Shown: positions 1 through 8,191 of the stretch, one piece after another
Layout: each line of letters opens with the position of its first letter
Numbering within the stretch: position 1 is the first letter of the stretch
Assembly (NCBI RefSeq): GCF_905220975.1
Contig: NZ_CAJNBK010000003.1
Span: 310,001-374,000, forward strand
DNA from: Paraburkholderia haematera
Lineage (GTDB): Bacteria > Pseudomonadota > Gammaproteobacteria > Burkholderiales > Burkholderiaceae
Length of the DNA stretch: 64,000 bases
Direction of reading: 5' to 3'
Notes under the pieces: generated by a model
What the model saw: only the letters and a program-made list of their open reading frames with translations
Told to the model about the DNA's origin: nothing
Database searches by the model: none
Program-made: the position numbers and the translations under genes

Positions 1-1127
1 ATCAGGCTCGCTTCGTCAACCACGAAACCCAGCCGGACGAAGCCATTCGCGGTTTCGCCGAATGCGCTGGCGTCGAGCAGCGACACGCCTTGCGCGCGAA
101 ACAGTTGCCAGGTGAAATCAACCGTGTCCAGACCCGTGCCGCTAACGTCGACCATCATGAACATGCCGGCTTCCGGCAGCAGGCAACGCAAGCCCGCCAC
201 GCGGTGCAAGCGCTCGAACACGACGTCGCGGCGGCGCCGGTAAATCTCGCGCATTTCGGCGACGATCGGCGCCTTGTTCTTCAAGGCCGTCAAGGCGGCC
301 TGCTGGATGAAGCCCGGCAACCCATAGAGCATAGCCAGCGCAAGCCGCCCCATATGTTCGATCAGCGTGGCAGGCCCGATCGCCCAACCCACGCGCCAGC
401 CCGCCATGGCGTGCGATTTCGACAGACTGCCCAGCGTCACCGTGCGCTCCGCCATGCCCGGCAACGCGGCGATGCTGACGTGCTCGCGCTCGAACGTGAG
501 ATCGGCATAAACCTCGTCGGACAGCACCCAAAGATCGTGCTCGCAGGCAAGCCGCGCAATGCGCTCGAGGTCGGCGCGGGGCATCACCACGCCAGTAGGA
601 TTGCAGGGTGTGGCAAAGAAAATGGCTTGAGTGCGCGGCGTGATCGCCGCCTGGAGCGCATCGCAGTCGAGGTGGAACGCCCGCGCGGGATCGACCGGCA
701 CCGGCACGAGCGTGGCGCCCGCGGCGCGCACGCAAGCCTCGTAGGTCAGATACATCGGCTCGGGGACGATCACTTCGTCGCCCGCTTCCAGCAGGCACAG
801 CGATGCGGCGAACACGCCGTTCTGCGCACCCGCCGTCAGGATCACGTTGGCCGCGCTCGCGGCGCAACCGGTGGTGCGCGTGTGTTCTTCGGCAATCGCC
901 ACACGCAGCGGGTCACGCCCCGACACGGCGCTGTAATGCGTATCGCCGCCGCGCAACGCCTCGATTGCGCGCTCGACGATCGGCGCGGGCGTGGCGAAGT
1001 CGGGGTCGCCCACGCTCAGCACGATCACGTCTTCGCCATTGGCGAGCGCCTGTTGGGCAACACGATGAATTTCCCACGCCGACGTGCGCCTGCCTTGCAA
1101 ACGCTCGACCAGATTCGAATACTTCAT
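1..1127 (-). CDS. Pyridoxal-phosphate class I/II aminotransferase, AruH-like (3' end outside window)
   Basis: The minus-strand frame is open from an ATG at 1127 to the window edge (375 complete codons), so the C-terminus is missing. The protein starts MKYSNLVERLQGRR. It carries fold-type I landmarks: LSVGDPDF near the N-terminus, TPCNPTG, LSDEVYADL, and SLSKSHAMAGWRVGW, whose Lys is the expected PLP Schiff-base residue. The pattern of MKYS start, THY motif and YRRRRD resembles arginine:pyruvate transaminase (AruH) from memory, but aspartate or aromatic aminotransferases of the same family remain possible. Family members are about 390 residues, so only about 15-20 are lost. It is a separate unit from rpoN, with a gap of about 140 bp. 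No arginine transaminase pathway partner is visible in the window. Confidence 0.85.
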   Translation of the reverse strand, partial: MKYSNLVERLQGRRTSAWEIHRVAQQALANGEDVIVLSVGDPDFATPAPIVERAIEALRGGDTHYSAVSGRDPLRVAIAEEHTRTTGCAASAANVILTAGAQNGVFAASLCLLEAGDEVIVPEPMYLTYEACVRAAGATLVPVPVDPARAFHLDCDALQAAITPRTQAIFFATPCNPTGVVMPRADLERIARLACEHDLWVLSDEVYADLTFEREHVSIAALPGMAERTVTLGSLSKSHAMAGWRVGWAIGPATLIEHMGRLALAMLYGLPGFIQQAALTALKNKAPIVAEMREIYRRRRDVVFERLHRVAGLRCLLPEAGMFMMVDVSGTGLDTVDFTWQLFRAQGVSLLDASAFGETANGFVRLGFVVDEASL

Positions 1128-1265
1128 TGACGTACCCCGTTTCGACACGAGCAGCCAATGTAATGGGGCACACGCGAAACGTCCAGATACGAAAAAGAGT
1201 CACACGAGCGCCTTGTCTCGCATGACGCTTCGATACAGCCCCGCTTCAACGGGTGCGAAGTACGC

Positions 1266-2747
1266 TCATACCTCGCGGCGCAGTTCGGCCGGCGGCACCT
1301 TCATGAGATGGCGGTATTTCGCGACCGTGCGCCGTGCCACCAGCACACCCTGATCCGCAAGCATCCTGGCGAGCGTCACGTCCGAGAGCGGATCGCGCGT
1401 GTTCTCGGCGGCGATCATTTCCTTGAGCAGCGCGCGCACAGCCGCGGCCGAACAGGTGCCGCCGCTTTCCGTACCGAGCTCGCGTGGGAAGAAGTGCTTG
1501 AACTCGAAAATGCCGCTCGGCGTGGCCATATATTTGTTGCCGGTCGCGCGCGAGATGGTGGACTCGTGCAGACCGAGTTCTCCGGCCACATCGCGCAGCA
1601 CCATCGGTTTGAGCGCGATCTCACCGTACTGGAAGAAGGCTTTCTGATGCGCGACGATGCATTCGGCCACGCGTTGAATCGTATCGAAACGCTGCTGCGC
1701 ATTGCGGATCAGCCAGCGCGCTTCCTGCAATTGCTGCGCGAGTGGCGAGCGGCTTGCACCGGCGGACTGTGCGAACAGCTCGGCATACATGCGATGGATA
1801 CGCGCGCGCGGCTGCACGGCGGGATTGATCGTCACCACCCACTTGTTGCGTACCTGGCGCACGATCACGTCCGGCACCACGTAGTTATCGTCGGTGCGGC
1901 CGTAGCTGTTGCCTGGTTTAGGGTCGAGCTTGCGCACCAGCGCGCAGGCCACCCGCAGTTCCGTGGCGCCGCAGCCGATCTGCTTTTGCAGTTCAGCCTG
2001 TTCGCGGCGCGCGAGGCGTTCGAGATGATGCTCGACGATTTGCCGCGCCACATCGCGTCCCGGTGTGTCTGAGGGCAAGGCGTTGACTTGCAGCGACAAA
2101 CACTCGGACAGCGAGCGCGCGCCAATACCGGGACGATCGAGCGATTGCACGAGGCGCAACGCCACCAGCAATTCCTCTTCGGTCAGTTCGGGTTCGAGAT
2201 CGACGCTATCCGCAAGATCGCGGAGATCCTGACGCAGATAGCCATCGTCGTCGAGCGCCTCGATGATGAAGCGGACCACTGCGCGGTCACGGTCGTCGAG
2301 CCGGTACAGACGCAGCGAGTCGTGCAACTGTTCGCGCAAGGTGGGTTGGGAGCGTGCCCATTCGGCGGGATCGCTGCTGTCGGCGTCGCCGTTCTGGCGC
2401 ATCGAACCACGGCTGCCGTAGTCGCCCGAAAAATCGCCAGGCATGTCGTCCTGCCCCACGTTTTCCATCGTGTCGCCGCCGCTGGTTTCAACCGGCGACG
2501 ACGCAGGCTCGGTTGGGGCCACGGTGTCCGTGGCGAGCGTCACGCCCGTGTCTTCGCCCGGCGTGGTGGTGGCGAGCGCGACATCTTCCGTGTCTGTCGA
2601 GTCGTACTCGAGGAACGGATTGGTGTCGAGCGCGGTGCGCAACTCCTGCTGGAACTCCAGAGATGACAACTGCAACAGACGCACCGATTGCTGCAGACGC
2701 GGCGTGAGTGCGAGAGACTGCCTTGTGCGTAGTTCAATTGACGGCAT
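1266..2747 (-). CDS. rpoN: RNA polymerase sigma-54 factor (second-chromosome paralog, rpoN2-like)
   Basis: Sigma-54 directs RNA polymerase to -24/-12 promoters and needs an AAA+ enhancer-binding activator. The 493-residue protein has all the family parts in order. There is a Gln/Leu-rich region I (SLALTPRLQQSVRLLQLSS), an acidic region II, the core-binding domain, a helix-turn-helix around LGLHESTISRATGNKYM, and the C-terminal RpoN box ARRTVAKYR. The ATG at 2747 was chosen over an upstream in-frame start because MPSIELRTRQ is the usual N-terminus. The gene is co-oriented with the T6SS arm ending at tssJ, 339 bp upstream. Burkholderia commonly have one rpoN per large replicon; calling this the second copy is inference. 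Confidence 0.95.
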   Translation of the reverse strand: MPSIELRTRQSLALTPRLQQSVRLLQLSSLEFQQELRTALDTNPFLEYDSTDTEDVALATTTPGEDTGVTLATDTVAPTEPASSPVETSGGDTMENVGQDDMPGDFSGDYGSRGSMRQNGDADSSDPAEWARSQPTLREQLHDSLRLYRLDDRDRAVVRFIIEALDDDGYLRQDLRDLADSVDLEPELTEEELLVALRLVQSLDRPGIGARSLSECLSLQVNALPSDTPGRDVARQIVEHHLERLARREQAELQKQIGCGATELRVACALVRKLDPKPGNSYGRTDDNYVVPDVIVRQVRNKWVVTINPAVQPRARIHRMYAELFAQSAGASRSPLAQQLQEARWLIRNAQQRFDTIQRVAECIVAHQKAFFQYGEIALKPMVLRDVAGELGLHESTISRATGNKYMATPSGIFEFKHFFPRELGTESGGTCSAAAVRALLKEMIAAENTRDPLSDVTLARMLADQGVLVARRTVAKYRHLMKVPPAELRREV

Positions 2748-3086
2748 TGTAGTGAGGTCCCGTTGATCGCTGAGAAAGGGTGCGTGGCCTCGATAGAGCA
2801 ACTGTCATACCAACTCGCCCAACACACTGTTTTTTCTCAGCTTTGCCGTTTCAGGCCCGCCGTTTGCGTATCCCGCGAAGCCCATTTTTACAAGGACCCG
2901 GCAATTTGCGGTCGTGGGGCTTACAGGCCGCCGCATAGCGGGCCGGACCGCCTTTCTCCGCTATTCCTCAGCTAAATACATAAGGCGTAACAGCTTTTCC
3001 GGCCATCGGGACAGACGCGCGACGTAAAGTCTCTTTGCGACAAGTACCTCAGCGGCTTTCAGTTTGACGAGCGGTGTTGAAGCACT
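2748..3086. other. Intergenic region between tssJ and rpoN
   Basis: This 339-bp stretch has no convincing ORF. It must carry the rpoN promoter (minus strand) and the end of the tssJ transcript. I see no strong hairpin with a U tract and no clear -24/-12 element. Confidence 0.5.
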
Positions 3087-3629
3087 TCATTGAACCGCCC
3101 TCACACGTGGTTCATCACCGGGGATTGCCAGTTCGTTAGCAAGGAGTTCCAGTTTGAGCGGCGCATCGGCGGAGAGCGTTTTCTTTGGAACGACACGACG
3201 CCAGGTCCCGTTCGAATCCGGGTTCCGGTAGAACGCGACGATACCCACGTATTCCGTGTCGGGCTGCATCGGCTGCGACACGCTTGCGGAAGCGCCGGGA
3301 CTGACTACCGTCGCAATGCTGGCCTGCAGATCCTGCGCGAGAATGGTCTTGTCGTTCTTCAGCAGATCGTCATACGATGCCTTGTCGAAGAGCTTGCGAT
3401 CCTTGAGCTGGTACACACGCACGGCGACTGACGTCGATCGTTTTGCTTCGTCGGGATTGATCGAGGCGCGCGCGGTCAGGTCGACTTTCAGCACTTTGAC
3501 CTGTTTGTAGAAGACGGCGTGATAGGCACTTGAGGTCGAGTCCGATACTGTCTGCCATGCGCCACATGCGCTGAGCATCAGGCTGGCGGCAAGGAGGGTC
3601 ACGGTTAAGGTGGTTGAGCGGATGGGCAT
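3087..3629 (-). CDS. tssJ: T6SS outer-membrane lipoprotein TssJ
   Basis: TssJ anchors the T6SS membrane complex (TssJ-TssL-TssM) in the outer membrane. The 180-residue protein has a lipoprotein signal with lipobox LSAC, giving Cys22 as the lipidated residue. Gly follows Cys, so there is no Asp+2 inner-membrane retention signal. The mature part contains the family beta-sandwich signature: VAVRVYQLKDRKLFDKASYDDL and a C-terminal YVGIVAFYRNPDS stretch. The ATG at 3629 is preceded by GGAGTG at good spacing. It is the last gene of the minus-strand arm, 15 bp after tssG. Confidence 0.93.
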   Translation of the reverse strand: MPIRSTTLTVTLLAASLMLSACGAWQTVSDSTSSAYHAVFYKQVKVLKVDLTARASINPDEAKRSTSVAVRVYQLKDRKLFDKASYDDLLKNDKTILAQDLQASIATVVSPGASASVSQPMQPDTEYVGIVAFYRNPDSNGTWRRVVPKKTLSADAPLKLELLANELAIPGDEPRVRAVQ

Positions 3630-3644
3630 AGAGGCACTCCAGAA

Positions 3645-4760
3645 TCAGGCAGGCGACGCGAGGAACGGGTTCGGCCCCGGCGCAGGAAACGCTTCATAAG
3701 AACCGAGCGCAATGGTGATCAGACGTTCGTCGTCTGAAGGCAGCACGGTGGTCCAGGCAAGACGCGGCGCCGGACCTTCGTGCGCCACGCCGATTTTCGG
3801 CGGGGGGGCGATTCGCGACGACACTTCCATGCGCAGGAACACGTCGGCCTTGGTGCCCGCGTACAGGCGGATAAAGGCCATCAGCTCGCGGTGCAGCCAC
3901 GCTCCGGGCAACAGGTCGTGGGCCTGTTGTGCACTCGCCGGCCGCAATGTCACGCGGGCGGCGCGGCTCCGATACGTGAGGCGCGTGCCGAGCACATAGC
4001 CGCCACCGAGACCACGGCGCCTGCCATCACCCTGTGCGCCGTCGGCACGGCTCGCAGACGTGAGCGGTTGCGGCCTTCCGGCGCCCTTGAGCGTCGGGAA
4101 GAACTCGTCAACACGAACATCGACACCGGGCGCGGCCAGTGCGACGACTCCGGCAAGACCTTCGGGCGTGCGCGTGCGCTGGATCAGCAGCCCCAGCAGC
4201 GCCAGTACACGCGAGTCGGGCAAGCCGGCGCGCGCGGGCTTCTCACCCCAGCCGAAACCCGCCAGCGACAGCAGCTTGCGCGAATGCGCGTCGGTGCCGC
4301 CTGGACGAAAGCCGATCGGATAGCGGTACTTTTTCCATGCGCGATACAGCAGCGTGACAAACCGGTGATTGAATTGGTCGAGAAACGCTTCAAGCGCTTC
4401 GTGTCCTTCCGTTCGCAGCACGATGTCGTCGATCATGTGCGAGGGCATGGCTGCGTCCACGCCGTACAGGCCCATGAACGTCGTGTACACGGTCGGCGGG
4501 GCGTTGGGTCCGTTGGGTCGGTTCGTGACGCCCTCCTCCCCAAACTCGACCGAGGCGATTTCGCCGGCTGGAAAACCAACGCAAGCGCGCGGACGGAATC
4601 TCACGGGCTCGTGTTCGGGCGTGTCCCGCGTACCCAAGCCGGGGCGTTCAGGTACGCGCACTTCGAGCAAATAGCATAACTGCATGAAGTTCATCATCGG
4701 CGCGCGTGCGAGCAGCGATGCGACCAGCGGCTCCAGGTTGGGTAGCGCTCTCGAGTTCAT
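3645..4760 (-). CDS. tssG: T6SS baseplate protein TssG
   Basis: TssG (VasB/ImpH) is a baseplate wedge subunit that binds TssF, TssE and TssK. The N-terminal stretch (LVASLLARAPMMNFMQLCYLLE) is the family entry motif, and GRPQPL and RLTYRSRAARVTLRP lie in the C-terminal half. The ATG at 4760 is chosen because it overlaps the tssF stop by 4 nt (ATGA), which implies translational coupling. An upstream in-frame ATG at 4793 would add 11 residues and has no visible ribosome-binding site. Length is 371 residues, slightly longer than average. Confidence 0.9.
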   Translation of the reverse strand: MNSRALPNLEPLVASLLARAPMMNFMQLCYLLEVRVPERPGLGTRDTPEHEPVRFRPRACVGFPAGEIASVEFGEEGVTNRPNGPNAPPTVYTTFMGLYGVDAAMPSHMIDDIVLRTEGHEALEAFLDQFNHRFVTLLYRAWKKYRYPIGFRPGGTDAHSRKLLSLAGFGWGEKPARAGLPDSRVLALLGLLIQRTRTPEGLAGVVALAAPGVDVRVDEFFPTLKGAGRPQPLTSASRADGAQGDGRRRGLGGGYVLGTRLTYRSRAARVTLRPASAQQAHDLLPGAWLHRELMAFIRLYAGTKADVFLRMEVSSRIAPPPKIGVAHEGPAPRLAWTTVLPSDDERLITIALGSYEAFPAPGPNPFLASPA

Positions 4761-6583
4761 AGCGGCGAGCGCAGCGCCTTGCTGCGCGGCCATTCAGTGC
4801 GTTGCTGCGATGGCAGGCTCACGATTGCGAGCTTCGTGAACAGGTTGATTTCCGCGTACAGCGCGAAGAACCGGTGCAGCAGTTCACCGAACAGCATCAC
4901 GTCGCCTTCTCCCGCGAATGCGTGAGCGTCGAGCGTGACCTCGATCAGCACACCCCGTTCGACCGAACCGCCCGACACCTCTTCAAGCAGTTCCTCCGAG
5001 ACGTGCAGGATGCCCGCGAGGCGGCGACGGTTCAGCTCGTCGTTGGTCCAGTCATAGAGCGCCAGGGCACCGCGCAGCACTTCCGCGTTCATCATCGACA
5101 GGAAGTTCGGCGCGAGGTGCGAGAGCACGCGCCACTGGAAGCGGTCGCCGGTGGGCGGATAGAGCGGCAACGTCGGCGCCGCCCGATTGCGCACGGCCGA
5201 CACGTTCGGCGTGCTCTCGCACAGCTCGTTGATGTTCGCTTCGCGCAGGCCCTTTCTCGGCAGCATGCCGTTCGTGCCTGTCACGCGTAGCGACAGGTTT
5301 TCCGCTGGCAGATCCTCCATCGACCCCCACGCGTGGCCGCCGAGGATGACCCACGTGTCATGCAGGCCCGTCACACCCTGCCTCACACGTGTATGGAAGT
5401 ACCGCTCCGGTGCCTCATGGCGCAACATTCCGCCGCGGTGCCGGAACGTCGCGAACGGGACATATTCGTAACGCTCAGCGTTGGCATGATCGAACGACTC
5501 GATCGCGTCGACCGAGTAGGTTTCGACGTTGGCCCCCTGGTGGCCCGCGGCCACGACCCGGTATTCCGTCTCGTGATGATTGACGTCGATCGGCTCGGCG
5601 TCGAGCGGAAACAGGTTGATGACCGGCGTGCAGAAGAGCCGCACATTCTCCGCCGTGAAGCGCTGGTCGGACGGATAACCGTGCTTGAGCAGGATTTCCA
5701 GTTCGAAGCTGAACACATTCGCCGGCAGGTTTGCCGCATCCAGACCGCACAGGTCAACGAAAAGGAATTTTTCTCGGAACGTGAAGTATTCGAGCAGCAA
5801 CTGGTAACCCGAGAAGGCGGCTTCGGCTTTTGGCCACAGACGTTCTTCAGTGGTAAAGCCAGCGGGTTCGATGGTCACGCCTTCGAGCAGACGTGCTTCG
5901 CCGGGCGCCCGGTCCTGCTGTGCCTCCGGAATACGCCATGAAACGGACTCCACCTGGCGGGTGAGCGCGAGGTGCATCGCGAACGCCGTCGGCAGATCCG
6001 CGTTCAGGTATAGGCTCAGTCTCGACAGATCGGTGGCGTCACGCCGCGCCGAGTGATCGATCTCGAAGTGCAGCCGGATGACCGAGTGGCCGTCGTGACG
6101 AACGTCCGGCCCTGCACGCGTAAGGCGCACCGGCTGGAGCGCCACGGGCTGCGTCGTGCGGTAGAGGCATTGCACCGTCTTTGGTGTCGTGCCTTCCATG
6201 CCAGGCGGCAGCGGCGTCACGATCGGCGCTGAGCGCACCGGTACGCCGGCGGGCACCGTTTCGGTCTTCTGCAGCTTTTCGTCGAGCGGAAATAGCTCCA
6301 CGATCGACAGCGACGGAATCATGCGCAGGTAGTGCGGCCACAGCAGACTCACCAGCCCCTCGGTCAGTTCCGGCAGTTCGTCGTCGAGTTTCTGCTGCAA
6401 GCGCCCCGTCAGGAACGCGAAGCCTTCGTACAGGCGCTCGACGGATGGATCGCGATCGCCCACGCGATCGAGGTTGAGCATGCGTGCGCGGTCGGGATGC
6501 GCCTGCGCAAATTCCTTGCCGGACTCGCGCAGGTAGCGCATCTGGGCTTCGTAGTAATGCAGGGTTGAATCGTCGTGGTCCAT
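4757..6583 (-). CDS. tssF: T6SS baseplate protein TssF
   Basis: TssF (VasA/ImpG) forms the baseplate wedge with TssG and TssE. The 608-residue product starts with the typical acidic MDHDDSTLHYYEAQMRYLRE, followed by FAFLTGRLQQKLDDELPELTE and LLWPHYLRMIPSLSI, all family hallmarks. The length fits the family (about 580-630). It follows tssA by 15 bp and overlaps tssG by 4 nt. A short GAG lies upstream of the ATG at 6583. Confidence 0.95.
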   Translation of the reverse strand: MDHDDSTLHYYEAQMRYLRESGKEFAQAHPDRARMLNLDRVGDRDPSVERLYEGFAFLTGRLQQKLDDELPELTEGLVSLLWPHYLRMIPSLSIVELFPLDEKLQKTETVPAGVPVRSAPIVTPLPPGMEGTTPKTVQCLYRTTQPVALQPVRLTRAGPDVRHDGHSVIRLHFEIDHSARRDATDLSRLSLYLNADLPTAFAMHLALTRQVESVSWRIPEAQQDRAPGEARLLEGVTIEPAGFTTEERLWPKAEAAFSGYQLLLEYFTFREKFLFVDLCGLDAANLPANVFSFELEILLKHGYPSDQRFTAENVRLFCTPVINLFPLDAEPIDVNHHETEYRVVAAGHQGANVETYSVDAIESFDHANAERYEYVPFATFRHRGGMLRHEAPERYFHTRVRQGVTGLHDTWVILGGHAWGSMEDLPAENLSLRVTGTNGMLPRKGLREANINELCESTPNVSAVRNRAAPTLPLYPPTGDRFQWRVLSHLAPNFLSMMNAEVLRGALALYDWTNDELNRRRLAGILHVSEELLEEVSGGSVERGVLIEVTLDAHAFAGEGDVMLFGELLHRFFALYAEINLFTKLAIVSLPSQQRTEWPRSKALRSPL

Positions 6584-6598
6584 GGAAACTCGTTGTGG

Positions 6599-8182
6599 TT
6601 ATAGCGCCAGGGTTCGCGCGGGGTCGAGCACCGTCAGCTCGCCCTGGAGTTGGTCGATGCGGCGGGCGAGCGTGGGCCTGTCCGCATCCTTGCGCTGGCT
6701 CATTGCCTTGAGCACCTTGATCAGCTGGACCTTCACCTCGAAGGCGAGTGCGGGCTCCCAGCGCACGAGCGGCACGGTTTGCGTAGCGGCATCGAGCTCG
6801 GCGAGCAGCGGCAAGGCGGCATCGGTGCGGCCCGCGTGATCGGCGAGGCGCGCCATGACGAAACGTTGCAGATAGCGCTGGCGTTCGGTCCTGACGCCGG
6901 GCAGGGATTCCAGCCACGCAAACGCGGCTTCCAAGCTCTGGCTTGAGGCGATGTCACGCGCCTGCGCCTCGATCTCGGGCCAGTCGCCAGTCGCGCCATC
7001 GTCGCTATCGGCCGAGACCGGCAACGGCACGACCGTCTCGCCCGCTTCGAGGTCGCGTACAACCGCGTGCCGCGCGATCCATTCGAGCGTGGCGTCGTCC
7101 GCGAATGGTGTGCCGTCGTTGAATGCGAGCCGTTCGATGCCAGGCAGACGTTCGAGGAAGAGCGCGAAGTCGGCCCGCAGCAATTCGCGCCACGCGTTGT
7201 AGGGTGCGCCGACATGGTCGAGTGCGACATGCTGGAAGTACTGCAAGTCGAACCACAGATGATTCACGCCTTCCATGAAGGCGCCTTCTACGCGTTCGAG
7301 CAGTTCGCGCCAGTGTTTTTGCAACACGAGCCGCTTCATCTGCTGGCGCAGTTCGGCGCGCGGCGCGAGGAGACGCGTGCGGAACTGTGCGTCGGCGGGC
7401 GGCACCTCGTGCAGCGTGTCCCAGCGCACGCTGCGCACGAGACGCACCGACGGCAGATAGCCGTTTTCCTGATCGCGCAGCCACGTCGCCATCGTGCGCG
7501 CCTGGTCCAGCAGATCGCGCGTTGAAGACACGGCGCCGGTTGCTTTACCGGTGGCACCTTGCGATGCATGCAGCGTCGAGTCCGCTTCCTGATCGGCGCC
7601 GCGCGGCGACTCGCCGCTGCGTTCAAAGCGTGCGACGAGCGGTTGCAGGTTCGGGCGCGCCGCTTCGGGCCACGCGTCGGTACGCGTGACGAGCAGGTTG
7701 AGCGCGGCGATCGCGCGCTCAAGGTCCGCCGGCGCGAACTCGCCCCGGCTTTCGAGCAGATCGACCATGCGCGTGGTCGCGAGTATTTCAAGCGCTCCCT
7801 TCTTCGTTTCGGCACGCGCCGGCAGGAGCGCAACGCCGAACCGGTCGACCAGCGCCGCGATCAGCTCCAGCCCGTCCGCAAAACCGGCCGGACCGTCCTG
7901 GCGCAATCGCGCGAACGCGTAGTAGCCGGCCACGCGCAGATCCTTGCCCGTGTCCCTGATCAGTTGCTCGCATGAACGCACGATCAGGGCGTCATCGATG
8001 CCCGTGAGCTTCGCGGCTTCATCCTTCAGTTCGAAGAACGCATCTTCGTAGCCGGGATCGCGACCGCAGGGATGTTCGCCTGGAACTGGCACGAGCCACG
8101 ACGACCAGACGTCGGCTCGTGCGGGAGGTAACGGAGGAGCCGGGTTCGTGCCCAGCAGATTTTTGACGAAATGAGTAAGCAC
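6599..8182 (-). CDS. tssA: T6SS cap/sheath-priming protein TssA
   Basis: TssA proteins organise baseplate priming and sheath/tube extension. The 527-residue product has the ImpA N-terminal domain (PVPGEHPCGRDPGYEDAFFEL, then VAGYYAFARL), a linker of about 70 residues, and a C-terminal region resembling VasJ/TssA C-terminal domains (YLQRFVMARLADHAG). The start is GTG at 8182 with GAGGTC 7 nt upstream; no better ATG is available in the conserved region. It sits 9 bp downstream of tssM. Which TssA length class (TssA1-like dodecameric or other) it belongs to cannot be told by eye. Confidence 0.9.
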   Translation of the reverse strand: MLTHFVKNLLGTNPAPPLPPARADVWSSWLVPVPGEHPCGRDPGYEDAFFELKDEAAKLTGIDDALIVRSCEQLIRDTGKDLRVAGYYAFARLRQDGPAGFADGLELIAALVDRFGVALLPARAETKKGALEILATTRMVDLLESRGEFAPADLERAIAALNLLVTRTDAWPEAARPNLQPLVARFERSGESPRGADQEADSTLHASQGATGKATGAVSSTRDLLDQARTMATWLRDQENGYLPSVRLVRSVRWDTLHEVPPADAQFRTRLLAPRAELRQQMKRLVLQKHWRELLERVEGAFMEGVNHLWFDLQYFQHVALDHVGAPYNAWRELLRADFALFLERLPGIERLAFNDGTPFADDATLEWIARHAVVRDLEAGETVVPLPVSADSDDGATGDWPEIEAQARDIASSQSLEAAFAWLESLPGVRTERQRYLQRFVMARLADHAGRTDAALPLLAELDAATQTVPLVRWEPALAFEVKVQLIKVLKAMSQRKDADRPTLARRIDQLQGELTVLDPARTLAL

Positions 8183-8191
8183 CGGTTGACC

